NCBI GenBank assembly: GCA_905250075.1
Contig: CAJNOP010000042.1
Location: 994,425-1,058,424, forward strand
Direction of reading: 5' to 3'
Source of the DNA: Rotaria sp. Silwood1
Lineage: Eukaryota > Rotifera > Eurotatoria > Philodinida > Philodinidae
Length of the DNA stretch: 64,000 bases
The notes beneath the pieces were generated by a model that was not told where the DNA came from, ran no database searches, and saw nothing but the letters and a program-made list of their open reading frames with translations. Position 1 is the stretch's first letter; every line of letters starts with the position of its first letter. The position numbers were made by a program, and so were the translations under genes. This document shows, piece by piece, positions 25,817 to 39,600 of the stretch.

Positions 25817-28800
25817 ACGCGTTGTTATTGTTGTTGTTAAATGAATGATTAGAAATGTATGTGTCAAATCGAATTATGACAAAAAAAATAATAACAAATA
25901 TACCGATATCACCATCTTTATTTCGGCGATTGGACGTTAATCTCAGGGAAAAAAAAAGAAAACAAAGAAATGAGCATTAATTTGCTTTAAGTAAAAACAA
26001 AAAAAAAAAAGAAGAGAAACGGAAAGAAATTTTTAATGATGAAGTAACAGATTGTTAGTAAGTCTTTTGTTGCCTAGTCACATACCTTCTGAATATTTTT
26101 AATTAACTGAAAACAATAATTATCTAAATGAAATCAACTAATATATATGCATATGTAAACATCCTAAAGGTTTTAAATAAAAATATCGCTAGTCAAATAT
26201 ATATTTTTATTTAATAAGCATGCTCCTGGTTTTTTTTTTTGTTTGTATCTTTGCTGCTCATTTTTTTTTCTTGTTCTCTCTCTCTCACTTGTAAAAATGC
26301 CTTTTAATCGGAAAAAAAATGCGAACAGTACAACTATACTCTAATGGCTCGAGGCATCTTGATAGTTGGCTGTAGTAAAAAACTTGCGCGCGAGAATACC
26401 GGTAAAGTTCCTAGTGCAATAGACGTCTATCAGTCATTGCTCGTTCTTATTTCCTTCATCTTGTTCTTTTCTTTTTTTCTTCTTCTTCTTCTTTAATGTG
26501 GACAAAAGGGCACTCTCGCACTTCGCACTAATCTGTCTTCCTTCTTTTTTTTTTTCCGTTGTACTATAGCCACAAAAGAAATATATGAAACAGAATGACA
26601 CTATCATAAAACACGCATCTAAGAGACTAATATAAGTATTGCTACAATATTACTTTGACAATACAAAAGAAGAAAAAATATATAGAAAAGAAAGTGAATA
26701 AAGACGTTTGTCTTTCATGCGTAACGAAAATTGCTAAACTAGTTATCTGTAGTATGATATAATTTGTAATTTTATGGGTACATTAATCTTATTTATTATC
26801 ATTGTTTAGTCTCTTCTCAACTATCACTTATTATAAAAACAAGCAAGTCAAACTAAAGATACTAACATAAGAAAGAAACAAAAGAAATAAATAATAAAGA
26901 TCTATAGTATAATAAAAGGCAAAAAAACAAAGCTTACGAACGAGGACAAAAAAAAAATTATCGCGTGATTTATTGTGTTGATGTATGAATAAAAAAAAAA
27001 AAAAAGATGAAGAAGACAAATATGTTAAAAAAAATACCCCCCCTATCAATAAGATATTCTCGTAATGTGTGCACTTTGTCAAAGTCCAAAATGCAGGAAT
27101 ACATGTTTGTGCAACATAGAATATGCCAGAAACAGCAAAAATACGATGAAGAATGATGACTGTTAAGACTAACTAAGTTACGCTCGTTTATTTCTCTTGT
27201 TCTTTATTTCTTTTGGGCCATTTATAAGCTAATTAGACCTACCAATTAGGTTTTATTTTTTGGGTTCTTTCGTTAATTTTTATCAAATCAAATAATATAG
27301 TAAAAAAAAATTCGTTTAAAAAAACTTTTTAGTTATTCTATTGTTTATTTTAACAAAAAAAAAATGTCAAAGATTTTCTTATTCGATATATAGATGGCGC
27401 TAGTCGATGATTTTTTAATATTTGCTTAGAAAATTAAACCCATACATAAATAAATGTAAACAAATACTTACGTCTTGTTTTGATTTTGTAAACTGAAAAA
27501 CAATAAAAATGATTTAATTCTATTTCTCATTGACTTATCATATTGCATATTTATTTACATTATTGATGATATTAATATTCGATTGAGATCGAGTTACGAA
27601 AAACATTTTTAGATTTCAAGCAAAATTTGCAGTCTAAAGATTTTGAAATTATTTAAATGTTTTTCTCATTTAAAAGTTCTATAAGAGAGAACGTGAAAAA
27701 GTTTAGTAAAATAAAAGGTTATGTGTTGCACAATCTTTTCTTCTACCTCAATGATTCTTGTTTATTGACATGGAACATCAATGCATATAAACGATTGCAT
27801 TGTTTGCTCAATGGTGATACCAAGATTATAAATTATATGCATAAGAGAAGAATGACAAATAAGTAACATTTATATAGCATAATCGCACTGTTCCAACTGT
27901 GAAATATCATGGACGAGAAGAGATGAAGTTTCCGACGAAGAAAAAAAAGATTGAGAAATGTGATCGATATTAGTTTAATTCAGTTCGCGAAAAAAACAAA
28001 TAATTGACCTCAAATCAGGTCAGGTCACGACAATTTGACCTCTGTTAGATACAGAATGATAAACCTTCAGTAGATAATTGCCCGTCAGAGAACAACCATA
28101 GGTATATTTCGATTGAATGCCAGTCAGAAAATAATCGAACATTTACCGTAGTCACAAAAAAGTATCTAATGTATAATTCTTCAATTTCATAGTTTGATAC
28201 TCATGACATTAGACCCTTCATTTGATAACTCAGTGTTTCTGCTATCATTAATAAAAATTCCATGTCAAACGATTTGGTTTATGAAGTATTCTGTGAATAA
28301 TCTTCACATACAAGTTTATGGAAATTGTCGAAAAATGACTCTGATCTTCGGATAATTTTAATCATTTTCCTGGCAATTTTCTCGAGTAAATGTCCTGTGT
28401 CAAATCAAGCTTTTCTTTGAAAATGTTACAATGACAATTATCAATGGAGAAAAGATTCATATTATGACAATAAAGGTCAATGGATTTCAATAGAAAAAAA
28501 ACCAATGTTTTTATCAGACATACATTGCATTGAGATTTATCAATATCTAGTTGTTGCTTGCAATTAAAGTTTACCAAGCTCAATTTGTAGTCCAATTAAT
28601 AATTGACTGATATCAATTATTAGACCTTTCAAAAAAAATAATTGTTCAATCTGATAGAAAGTAAAAATAATTTAAGATATTCATAATTCTTCTTTTCGTT
28701 GTTTAGTATTGAATTACAAACATTGATAATTAAACTATGACTCAAACAAAATTGATACTTTTATTGATTTTATACTATTATACAATCATGAAAGAATTAA

Positions 28801-30732
28801 AATTTCTAACAACATTTTATAAATAAAACTTGTGACTTATATTTTGATTCATTTTCAATCGAAATCTTACACTTCTAACTATAAAATACTCATAATATGT
28901 ATCCGTTCAACAAATGAATTGATCTCAATAATATAACTAATTGACTGAGTTTAAATATCTCATTATAGAAACATAAGAGGTATCCCAAGAGAAATTACTG
29001 TAAATATCTATGCGTAATTTTCTCTTATTTCTCACTCAAAAAAGGCATGCTCTTTGATGTCTAAAGAGAGAGAGAGAGAGAGAGAGAATATCAAGCTCTA
29101 CAAAATTGTCGACTTTGTTTTTCATACAACTTTTATGTATTGGTTCCGTAATCGTCTAACTGTAATAATCAAGAAAAGAACAAAAAAGCTGATAACAAAT
29201 TTTTTGTCATGAGAATGTTCCAGTGAGTTTTTAACTATCTCACGAAATGTTTTTTTTTTAAATTCTTTATTATTATATGTATGTTTTAGAATTTTACAAG
29301 AGATGTTTAGAAGTTCGAAAAAGAAGAATATCCGAAAATGTTCTTTCTCTTTTTCGTAGACCTATGCCATCATCATTTTCTCATTTGAAAAAAAAAACTT
29401 AAATTTTCCAAAATGCACTTACAATTATCGATAGTGATCAGTTTCAAGCCTTTTTTTTTTCATAAACGCTAGTCTCAGAAGCCTTAATTTCAGCATCGAC
29501 TTTGACGAACAAAGGCTTTACAAAAATTAATAAGTGTCAATAGAGAATAGAACATCATACTATAACAGTTTTTTTTAGAGTAGGTTATGGCATAATCACT
29601 TTTTTTTAAGGTTCAATATGTTTCGAAACCAATCTATATAAACTATTGTTTACAATTACACCAATAGAGTTTGTTTTTCTCGTTTCGGATCGTGTATATA
29701 TAACGATCCTTACAATCGGTTGTTCGCTACCCAAAACCTTAGTATTTCGACTAGCTTCTATAATTTCTGGCTTTTATGATGTTTTGAATTGTTTTTTGAT
29801 GCTCCTGTAGATAAAGATCATCAACCGTACAGCATTCTCAAAAATGGAATGCGACCAAACTCAATAAATATACTAATTGATTATCCTCTGAATAGTTAAG
29901 CATCATGGTCAAATTTGTCAATCTATGCATAAAAAAAAGGCCAATTTTTTTGATTCCTAAGGTTAAAGATATATTTGAATTTTGTAATGTATACTTTGCA
30001 AGTAAAAAAAAAAAAAAAACTTCTATCTATTAATAATAGATGCATAGTTTTCTTGAATTTATAAACTATGCTATACGATTAATTCATATTATTTTTATTA
30101 GTTCCTAATCTCAATTATAATATACATAGTCAATATCTATTATTCATGTGAAATAGTAGAAAAATACTAGTCGTGTTTTCTTCTTCTTCTTCATGCTTCT
30201 TTTATTACATGTATAGTTACACAAAAGAATAATTTTCTTTAAGATTATCTTTTTCTTTTTCTTGATTTCTTTGTTTTGTATTACGAAAAACAAACAGAAC
30301 TGTTTTCTTTTAATTTCCTGTCTTTATTTATCAAATATACGTGATAGAAGAAAAAAAAAAAAAAAAAAGAAGTTGTGCAAAGTTAAATATACATTTCCTT
30401 TTTTTTTTTTTCTTATATATATATAGTTTGCAATAGCTTCATAGACATTGTATATGACACCTTAAAAAAAAAAAAGTAAAAGTAAAAAGTTTGTCTCATG
30501 AGAATAGAAATGCGTACTGTGTGTGTAGGTGACGATTTTTCTTTCGTGTTTTCTAATTTTTTTTATATTTGTAAATGAGCAAATATATACTTTTTCCTAC
30601 TATATTGATTAGACCAGAGAGAATCGATACACGAAAGAAAAATAGTTATTAAGAAAAAAGAAAAAGAAAGTCAATAGACGTATATATAAGAAAAAATGAA
30701 CAATAATTTAGAATATTACTATTTGTAGAAAT
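25817..30732. other. Intergenic region between PEDS1 and the neuropeptide gene
   Basis: About 4.9 kb between divergent genes, so it holds both 5' flanks. I see no exon that joins to either gene with confidence. Around 26.2-26.6 kb the DNA has CT tracts and GC-richer words and may be the PEDS1 promoter. A (GA)n array lies at 29064-29088, and TATATAAG at about 30682-30689 may be a TATA-like element for the neuropeptide gene. Confidence 0.45.
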
Positions 30733-31202
30733 ATGAATTCACCGTCTATTATTATAACTCGTGTTCATTTTTCCATTGGTCTTCTTATTTTTTTGAATTT
30801 ATTTTTTTGTCAATTTCCTCAACCTGTTCAAACAATTGCTCTTAGTCAACTTTGTGGTCGATTTGGACATTCATGTTATGGAGGTAAATTATTTCATTTT
30901 CAAAATAGATTTATTTATTAAAATAAAATTTTTTTAGGTAATTGGGGTAAACGTACTTTACCAGATGATTTATCACAACAATATATTTTATGGGATCCAA
31001 ATATAAATAATGATAAAACAGCAGTTCTTCCTGTCATCGATCCTAATGATATTTTAGAAGAACTTCAATCGGTAAATATTATATTTCAATTTAGAATCAA
31101 ATAACAATTATTGATTACTACTTTTTCTTGTGTTTTTTTCTACTTTGTTTATACTAGGAGTTATTTCGACAACGATTACGACAATTAATGGATTTGAAAT
31201 AA
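30733..31202 (+). CDS. CCHamide/GGNG-type amidated neuropeptide precursor
   Basis: Small secreted precursor of 109 residues in three exons: 30733-30883, 30938-31071 and 31158-31202. A hydrophobic signal peptide covers about residues 1-36 (IGLLIFLNLFFCQF core, probable cleavage after QTIA). The next residues read LSQLCGRFGHSCYGGNW, then GKR: Gly is the amide donor and Lys-Arg the cleavage site, predicting a C-terminally amidated peptide with one disulphide. The six residues between the cysteines and the F/Y-G-H-x-C core match arthropod CCHamides; the C-terminal GGN matches annelid/mollusc GGNG peptides. The first intron splits the peptide codons just before Asn-Trp. The remaining 50-odd residues are an acidic spacer with a basic C-terminus and contain no second peptide copy. 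The CCHamide/GGNG assignment rests on the cysteine spacing and core motif; the receptor is not in this window. Confidence 0.82.
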
Positions 31203-33665
31203 TATTCACTAAGACGTTCATTAAAAAAAAAAGAAATTATGTTCATGTGTATTTTTATTTGTTTGAAAGAATAATATTTATTTGGTGTTCAAATATGACT
31301 ATTCGTATTAAAGGACATGAACATTGAAGAATAATTATATATTAACAAAACAAAACAAAAAAAAAAGAACTTCAATAAGAAAATACTATTGAGTAATATC
31401 GTAGAATTTAAGTATATCTAATCTGCATATAACACGAATGTTGATAATTAAGATATAAATAAAACATTAGATTAAATTGAAATTTTTTAAATAATGAATC
31501 ATTCTGAGAAAATATTATGAACAATATGTTATTCATATGAGAGAAATTTTGTCATCGATGATTTGTTTAGTACCTAGTTAGTTTTATAAATGTTAGACAT
31601 GTAAAAAATTAAATCGTAATTCTTTCATAAAGATTGAACGAATAAATTAATAACATATGCACTCTAATGATGTATAGTGGTGAACAAGAGTTTAGAGAAA
31701 TTGTATTTTCTTACTTTTCTTCTTCATAATAATAACTAGTAGGAATCTAAAAAAAAAAACATTTGAATATGTAAAAGGATTCACATGAAAACTTTAATAA
31801 AACTATTTGGGTGACAATGGTTTTATTGGATAGAGCAAAATGAGATGTTTCGACTCTCTTTATTGAACAAAATTCAATTTACAGAAGATTTAAGAAGTAT
31901 TTTTATGAGAAATTTTAATGATTTTTGCCGTGTTTGATTTTTTGAATAAAGCGATTTTAAAAAACGTTCAAATGGATGCCCAATAAATTGATTTTTCAGA
32001 TCTTGATCTCAAAAAGAAAAATCCTGGTCTTTCAGTATCGAATAGAAACTTTTGCTTAGATTACGTGATACAACAGAATAAACAAGTTTTTACAAAATGA
32101 GACGTATCCAAGTTCTCTACGACACATCTTGATTGAGATACAAGAATATTACGGAAGAGTTGAAAAACTAAGATTTGGATTTTCTAAAGGCTTTGCCATT
32201 TGCCGATTTGATAATCATTTTTCATTCCATCATGTTCTTGTTAAGAAGAATTTGTTCTACTTGAATTACTTTGTTACCTAATGTATAGTCTAAAATAAGA
32301 AGTCAAAATACTTCTCTAACTACTTTTCATGTAATATGAATGTTACAAATGATTTCCTTGTTTTTTTTTATCCATCGTTGAAAATATAAGAGTTAAGAAT
32401 TAAATTCACAGATCGGAAATTAATCAGATGATGAACGTGGGAGGTAAGGCAATTGTTTCCGGAACTTTTGACATCATTTTTGAACCAGAAATAGAGTCCA
32501 ATGTGATTAGAAAAATTTACAAGCATGCATGTTTATAGTTCTTTCTACCAATTATGTCAAACAATTGTATGTTCAAATAATAGGCTTTTTTTTGCTTTCT
32601 AAAAATATCATATCTCTGTTATTCTAAACGCTTCCAATAAGAAACTCTATTACAGACACTAATATATTCAACAGTCAAGTTTTAAGTACATTGAAGTACA
32701 AAGTATCAAGGATTGAAAAGGAAAAAATCTTTTTTTATTTATATATCAGAAAAACAAAAGAAAACGGTAGAATGATGAAAAACTAATATATTTCAATGTC
32801 ATAAATATTCAATAAAACTAGATATTGAATATCTTATTGCATTATACAAAAATTATTTGAAAGAGAAGTAATCTTCCATAACATTATGAGAGCTATTCAA
32901 AATTATTATTCATCTATTCATTCTCAGATTAAGTGCATTCAATGAGTACATAAAACAGAGGAAGGACTATCATAGAGTACACGAATTCTTTCGTTAAATT
33001 ATATATTTAATTTATTAAATGTAATCTGATCACATAATCTCTCGAGTGAGCACGACAACAGAGAAATGATATTTTCAAAGAGAAAAAAAAAAGAATACTA
33101 ACAAGCCCATTTGTTGGTATACATATGATTATATCTCAAGGGAGAAGAAACCTTCTAGGATAAATTATAACTTCTTTGCAGATTTATGACCATTTTATTG
33201 AAACTTCGTTCATCAATAAATCCTATCATTGCTGGAATGTTGTAAAAGTTTACATTAAAATCAATGTTTCTTTCTTGATAGATTTTAAAGAAAAGTCAAC
33301 ACTCATAACTCTGAAAAAAAATGGTCTAATTGAATGAATCCTTTTCTCAGAGCATTCTACTTATGAGAAAATATACTAACTCGGTCAGAAAGTATCAATT
33401 GTAAATTTTTCTTCTTTAGTCGCACTACAATCTATAACACGATATAATCTATAAATGTATCATGTCAAATTTCATACGATTGAACAATATATTTATTTGA
33501 AAATTAGAAATAAATTATAAAGAAAAATAAAAATTACTGTTTTATTCATCACAGTAAAAGAAAAACAAATAAATATCTGTACAATTTATTATTAAAAACA
33601 ATATTCATTCTTCTAAAGTGAAAAAAAAAAAAACTTCCTTCGTTTAAAATTAATGATCTGCGATT
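31203..33665. other. Intergenic AT-rich DNA
   Basis: Between the convergent 3' ends of the neuropeptide and Dicer genes. No exon, RNA gene or clear repeat seen. Confidence 0.5.
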
Positions 33666-36600
33666 TTATTTTTGCATCATAGATTTAATTGCATTTCGAC
33701 ATGCATCAGCTTTTGCCATTTTTTTATTTGCTCCACAACCTTCAAATTGACATCCATTTACTGTTTCAATTATACAAATAGATATTATAATGTCTTTATC
33801 AGTATCAGTCTTAGTAGATTCTCTATTTTTTAAAAATAAAATTAACAAAACAAATATTTGAAGAAAAAAGAAAACTTACAATATAACTTTTCCACCTTGT
33901 TCAAAAAATGTACGTACTGGATTTAAATTTGGATCAGTAATTGATCGATCTATGATATTTATAAACAAAAACAAAAAAAGAATAATTAATATTTTTTTTT
34001 ATAATTAATTTTATCAATATATACCAATATAGTTTTGAAGTAAAGGTTCAATAACATTCCAAACAGTTTGTAAACATTTACCAGAATCAAGAAATATTGC
34101 TCCAACTAATGCTTCAAAAACATCAGCTAAAGCTTTAGGTGCTGTTGAATCAGCCCATTGATCAATATCCTAAATATCAGAGAAAAAAAATTTTCATTTC
34201 TATTAATAAATAATTTATATTTTACTTTGCTTAGTTGATTATCAATTAATGAATCTTTTGGAAATAATTCATCATCACCAGCATATAATGATATTTTACC
34301 AAATAGATCAGGTGAATTATGAAGAATTTTTGTATGAAGACGATATTTAACTAAGATATAAGCTAAACGACCATTATTTGATAAATCTTGTCGAATATCT
34401 GTTACTCGACCTATAATAAGAAAATCAATCATATTTTCGAAAAATATTTCTTTCTTTGAAGAATTTAGTATACAAAATTAAATTTTAAAATAAAAAGATT
34501 AGAAGCAGAAATGTTTAGAAGTCCTGCAGAATAAACTTTTTCATTTTTCACTGACTTAGTTACCATGACAAATTCTTCACGACACATTAGTCATGACTTG
34601 AGTCAATCGCTCGTTCTCTACATCTATCATGGTTTATAAGTGAGAATATGACGAATGCACATTTGAAATCCGTTTTTTTTTGTTGCAACTTTATTCTTTT
34701 TTGAAAGCTATATAAACGTGGAATACAATAATTAACAACTGAGTATTTCCTTGATATGATCATATATAACTCAATTTGAAAAAAAGATCATTGAGATTTT
34801 AAATGCTATTTTTCGCCAAGACGATCTTTATTTCGTGAATAATGGGAAGATTTAAAATGGTTTTCGTTCTTGAAATAATACTGAATTTTTCAACAAAAAG
34901 TTTTGGTGACGTGAAAAATCATCAAGCTTTGCATGAGCAAAATTCTTAGCTAGCTTTTATTATGAATACTGAATATCTCAGAATAGAAGATACTGGAAGA
35001 GTAAGAACTTGTTCAATGAATTAATCTCATTGAGTACTATATTTATGTAAAGTCAATTTTTTACATGATTACAGTTTTTGTTGAGAAATACGTTTTCAAA
35101 GAATTGCTTTTTTTCTCCTACGTTAAAAAGTGACTTTTCTATCAAAATACGACAAAAATTTACATTTTGCGATTATTTTGTTGAAAAAAATGAGGTGGTA
35201 AATTGTGTTCCGATGGTTTGGATATCATAGTGGTAGTAGTTAGAAATAGTGTCTTGATATAGTTTTGTAGTCCTTCCAGAGATGTCCATCGCGGCTGAAA
35301 ATCTGCCGCTGCCGCGCCGCGGCCTTAGAAAAAAAAAGCTGCCGCACCGCAGCCGCGCCGCGACGGTCTATAAAAAAATGTTGCCGCGGCGCTGCCGCGC
35401 CGCGATGGCTTATAAAAAAAAACGTTGCCGCGCCGCTGCCGCGATGAATTATCAAATAAACGTGCCGCCGCCGCGCCGCTGCCGCGTCGGTTTACAAAAA
35501 AGTGTTTCTAATTTCACTGCTGCGACTATATTTGACCAGAGATATTGGTACTAGTCCATCAGATTCATTCAGTCTCGGGGTGTTTCATTTGTAAACCCTG
35601 AAATTCTATTAAATTCATGCAGTTTTTCAATGTTCCCCAAAAAAATCCTGCCGCTGTCGCGCCGCTGCCGCGATGGTCTTTTAAAAAACCTGCCGCTACC
35701 GCGCCGCTGCCGCGATGATTTTTAAAAAATCTACCGCTACCGCGCCGCTGCCGCGGTGATTTTTTAAAAAACCTGCCGCTGCCGCTGCCGCCACAGGCCA
35801 TCGCGGCAGCGCCGCAATGGACATCTCTGAGTCCTTCCTTTGGCGATTGTAGCGCACTCCTGAAAATCAATAAATTACTATCGTGACCATGAGAAGTATG
35901 CTGTTTTTCTTGAAGTTTTATGTAAAACCTATAGGAAAGTATCTAGAAAAATCTTTCTATATATAATTCGATGCATCTTCGGTAAAAACCGGAGATCTCT
36001 ATCTCGTTCCTATGAAAAGTTATTCAAAAAATGCTCACTGCTATTTAACTCTATAATGAACATTAGTTCTCTACTAGAAATACATGTATAAGATTTTGCT
36101 TATCATAACATCTCCTTTCATACAGAATTTAATGCTAATATTGAATTAAAGCTATTTAAAAACACGAATAGATGACGGCATCAAAATGACTATTTTATTA
36201 TGTGCAGATATAAATGATTTTTACCTGGTGTAATATTTGTATTATTAGCAAAAATATGTCGTGTCACAAGAAAATCTAATACAGCATCACCCAAAAATTC
36301 TAATCTGTAGAAAAAAAAAATAAAAGAAAGAAGAAAATTAATTTTGTTTTTTTAAACATAGAATTCTACCTTTCATAACAATTTGTAAGACGATTAGTAA
36401 AACTTGATGGATGAGTAAATGCTGCAATAAGATAAGCTTTATTATTAAATTTATACTTAATAACATTTTCAATATCAAAAAATTCTTGTTCTATATAAAA
36501 TTTTTCTACAATTTGATTTATTTCATTATTTTTATTACATGGACAAAGAATCGATGGTATTTCCATAATATTATCTAATTCAATAACGAAAACAAATTTC

Positions 36601-39600
36601 AAATAAAGAATTCTTAGTAAAAATTTCTTACTATTATCATTTAATGGAATAACATCAAGACCTAACCATTTCATAAATTCTATTGTTATTATATAATTTG
36701 TTGATATTAAAAAAGCACCAATAAATGCTTCAATCATATCAGCAAATGCTTTTCGTTTAACATATTGATTATTATATCGTTTTATATTAAATTCATAATT
36801 ATTTTTCATTTGTTCTATTTCATTAATTATATATCCAGGTGGAAGCCAATTAGCATCTTTACCACGAAAATTAATTTTCATAACATTTAAATAACATTTT
36901 AATTGTTTTTGAACAGCTATTCGATAAAGATTTTCATTTGATATTTGTTTAGCTTTTTCAACAGTTAAAGCACCAGCACTAGCCAATGGATGACGATGAT
37001 AAAGTGCCATTGATACTGTTAATTTAAGAAAACAATCACCAAGAATTTCAAGATTTTCCATATCAGTTTTTTCATCAGTTGAACGACGTGTTATAGCTTG
37101 AAAAAGAATATCAGGTGATGGTTGTAATTTTGATAGATTTAATGATAAATTATTATAGATTAATGGAATAAGTGGTAATAACTATGAAAGAAATTTGTTT
37201 GATAGATAATAATAATTTAATTTTTTTTTTTGCAAAATTTTACCGATGGATTTGTATTAGTTCGTAGACAATCATTGAAAGTTACTGTTGGCATTTGATC
37301 ACTATCGAGTAACTAGAAGAAATTAATTTATGATTTCATCTATTAATATAGACAATTGTGAAGGTTTTATTGGTTATAGTTTATACAGTTTTGAACATTC
37401 TTTACATAAGGCCACATCCTACTTGATTACGACGGCGCACAGCAAATTTCAAAAAAAAAATCCGAAATCTTGATTTTCAGAATTCTGTAAATTTGAATAG
37501 GAAAGTCAGAAATGAAAATGACCGATTTTTTATCTCAGAAGAAATTTTACCATCATTCAGAAACAGAAACGATCAAACGAATAGGTAGAGTACTCTTAAT
37601 CGAATTAAAATGTCATAATAAAATATTTGTGAATACTTTTTCAATAAACTTCCAGGCAGTTTTTATACAATAGAGCATGAAACATCACATGTATCTCTCA
37701 ATATTTAAAGGACATACATTCAGGAACAATCTATGGAATTCAAACCATCGGTATTCTGAAAATCAGTCGGCAATAGTTTGCTATCTAAGCGATTAGCTTC
37801 AGGGATACTACAGTAACGATGATCATCGGCCTAGATATGCAAGTATAGCATAATGGTGACTTTTGATTGATTTTGAAATTTTCGGTTGAGGGTGGTCTAT
37901 TTCAAGAATATTCCTAAGTTTGATAAAACATGACTAAATCGTGAGAACTAGTTTTTCTCGAACCAGAATATCGAACTCGAGAATTTTGACAAATTTCCTA
38001 TAGTTTCAACTTTTTGATTTTGAAAACCTTTAGTCCGGTTTTTATAAAATTTAGCTGTTTTCTTGAAACGACCTATTCGACGAACAAAAAATCGAAATAA
38101 ATTCAAGATTGTCATAGTTTTATTATGCATTCACCATTATATATATCAAATTGATTATGTTCCTACTGCGATATACTGATAGTTTATGTTTCTAATTTAC
38201 AATAATCTATTGTCTGCAAATAAACGTTCAACAGGTATTTTCCTAATAAGATTTATATGAATCTTACCGAATAATATTTAATATTATCTGCAAATAATTT
38301 TCTTAATCGTTCAATTCGATATAATTGTGAAATACGAACAAGAATACTTGGTAATTTATAAATTATTTCTAAATCTACTTTATTTAATGGTGCATAACAA
38401 AGAAATTCTATTGGATAATAAACCGGTTGACTTTCTGAATCAGTTATTTCTTTATCAATATTTATCAATATTTCTTTTAAATAATTTATTCTTGTTTTTT
38501 TAACTCCTCTCATTGTTACTAAATTTATATCTCGTCGAATATGAACATTTGGAACTTTATATTCAAAATAATCTGCATAAGTTTTAATATTTTCTGATAA
38601 TATTTTTTGATCCCATGGAGCTGATGCTGGTTTTAATAAAGATTTGTCTGATATATGCATATAAAGTCGTTTGTCTGGTAAATGTGATGGATAATAAAGT
38701 TCAGTATCATTTAATTCTGAATTATTTTGAATTATTTTATTTTTTCGATTACAAATTATTTTCATTCGATTACAATCAATATCACCTGTTTCTATTTAAA
38801 GATTAGAAAAAATAAAAATAAATAAAATAGATTTTTTTAAATATACATACTTGTTAATAAACAAGGTAATAATTTAAATGTTGAATTTTCAATATCAAAT
38901 TTAAGAATTTTATTTATATTCATATCATCAAATACATATTCAAATAAATATTGACAAAAATCTTTTAATTGATTTTGATATTGTTCATAATTAATAGATT
39001 TTAAATAAAGAACTTCTATGATGGTTATTTTATCATGTTCATAAAGATTAAATCGAGGTAACTAAATATTCAATATTATTATAAATGATTTTAAAAAATT
39101 AATCTTACTTTCATTAATTCATATGGAACAACAAAACCAAGTTCATTATTAATTTGATAAAGATGCCAATTAGTTGATAATTGATTAGTTTTCAAAGGAA
39201 ATTTTGTAATCTTAATTAAAATAAATAAATTTAATTTAGGAAAAAAAAAATTTTTTTTTTTCTTTCATCAAATTTTTACTTGTTTTGAAAATGTTTCAAA
39301 AGAATTTTCAGATTTCTTTTCAAATAATTCATCAACTAATTGAAATATTTGATTTTCAATTTTTATATCAATTTTTAATAATGTACGATTTCGATTTGGT
39401 AAACAATGTTCATTAAATTCACCTAAGAAAAACAAAAAAAAGAAAAAAATAATAAATTTTGATTTAAATAATTAAAAATTTGATTAACCTTGTTCATGAA
39501 GTTTTTTAACCATTTCTAAACAACATTTATATTTTGCTAATTTCTTTCTCTTACTTGTACACTAAAAATTGAATAAATTTTTTTTTTTTTTTTGAAAATA

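Noticed and set aside
35240-35870. Ala/Arg/Gly-rich open frames on both strands
   Set aside because: They lie on the GC-rich tandem units of the hAT-like element inside a Dicer intron and have no protein features.
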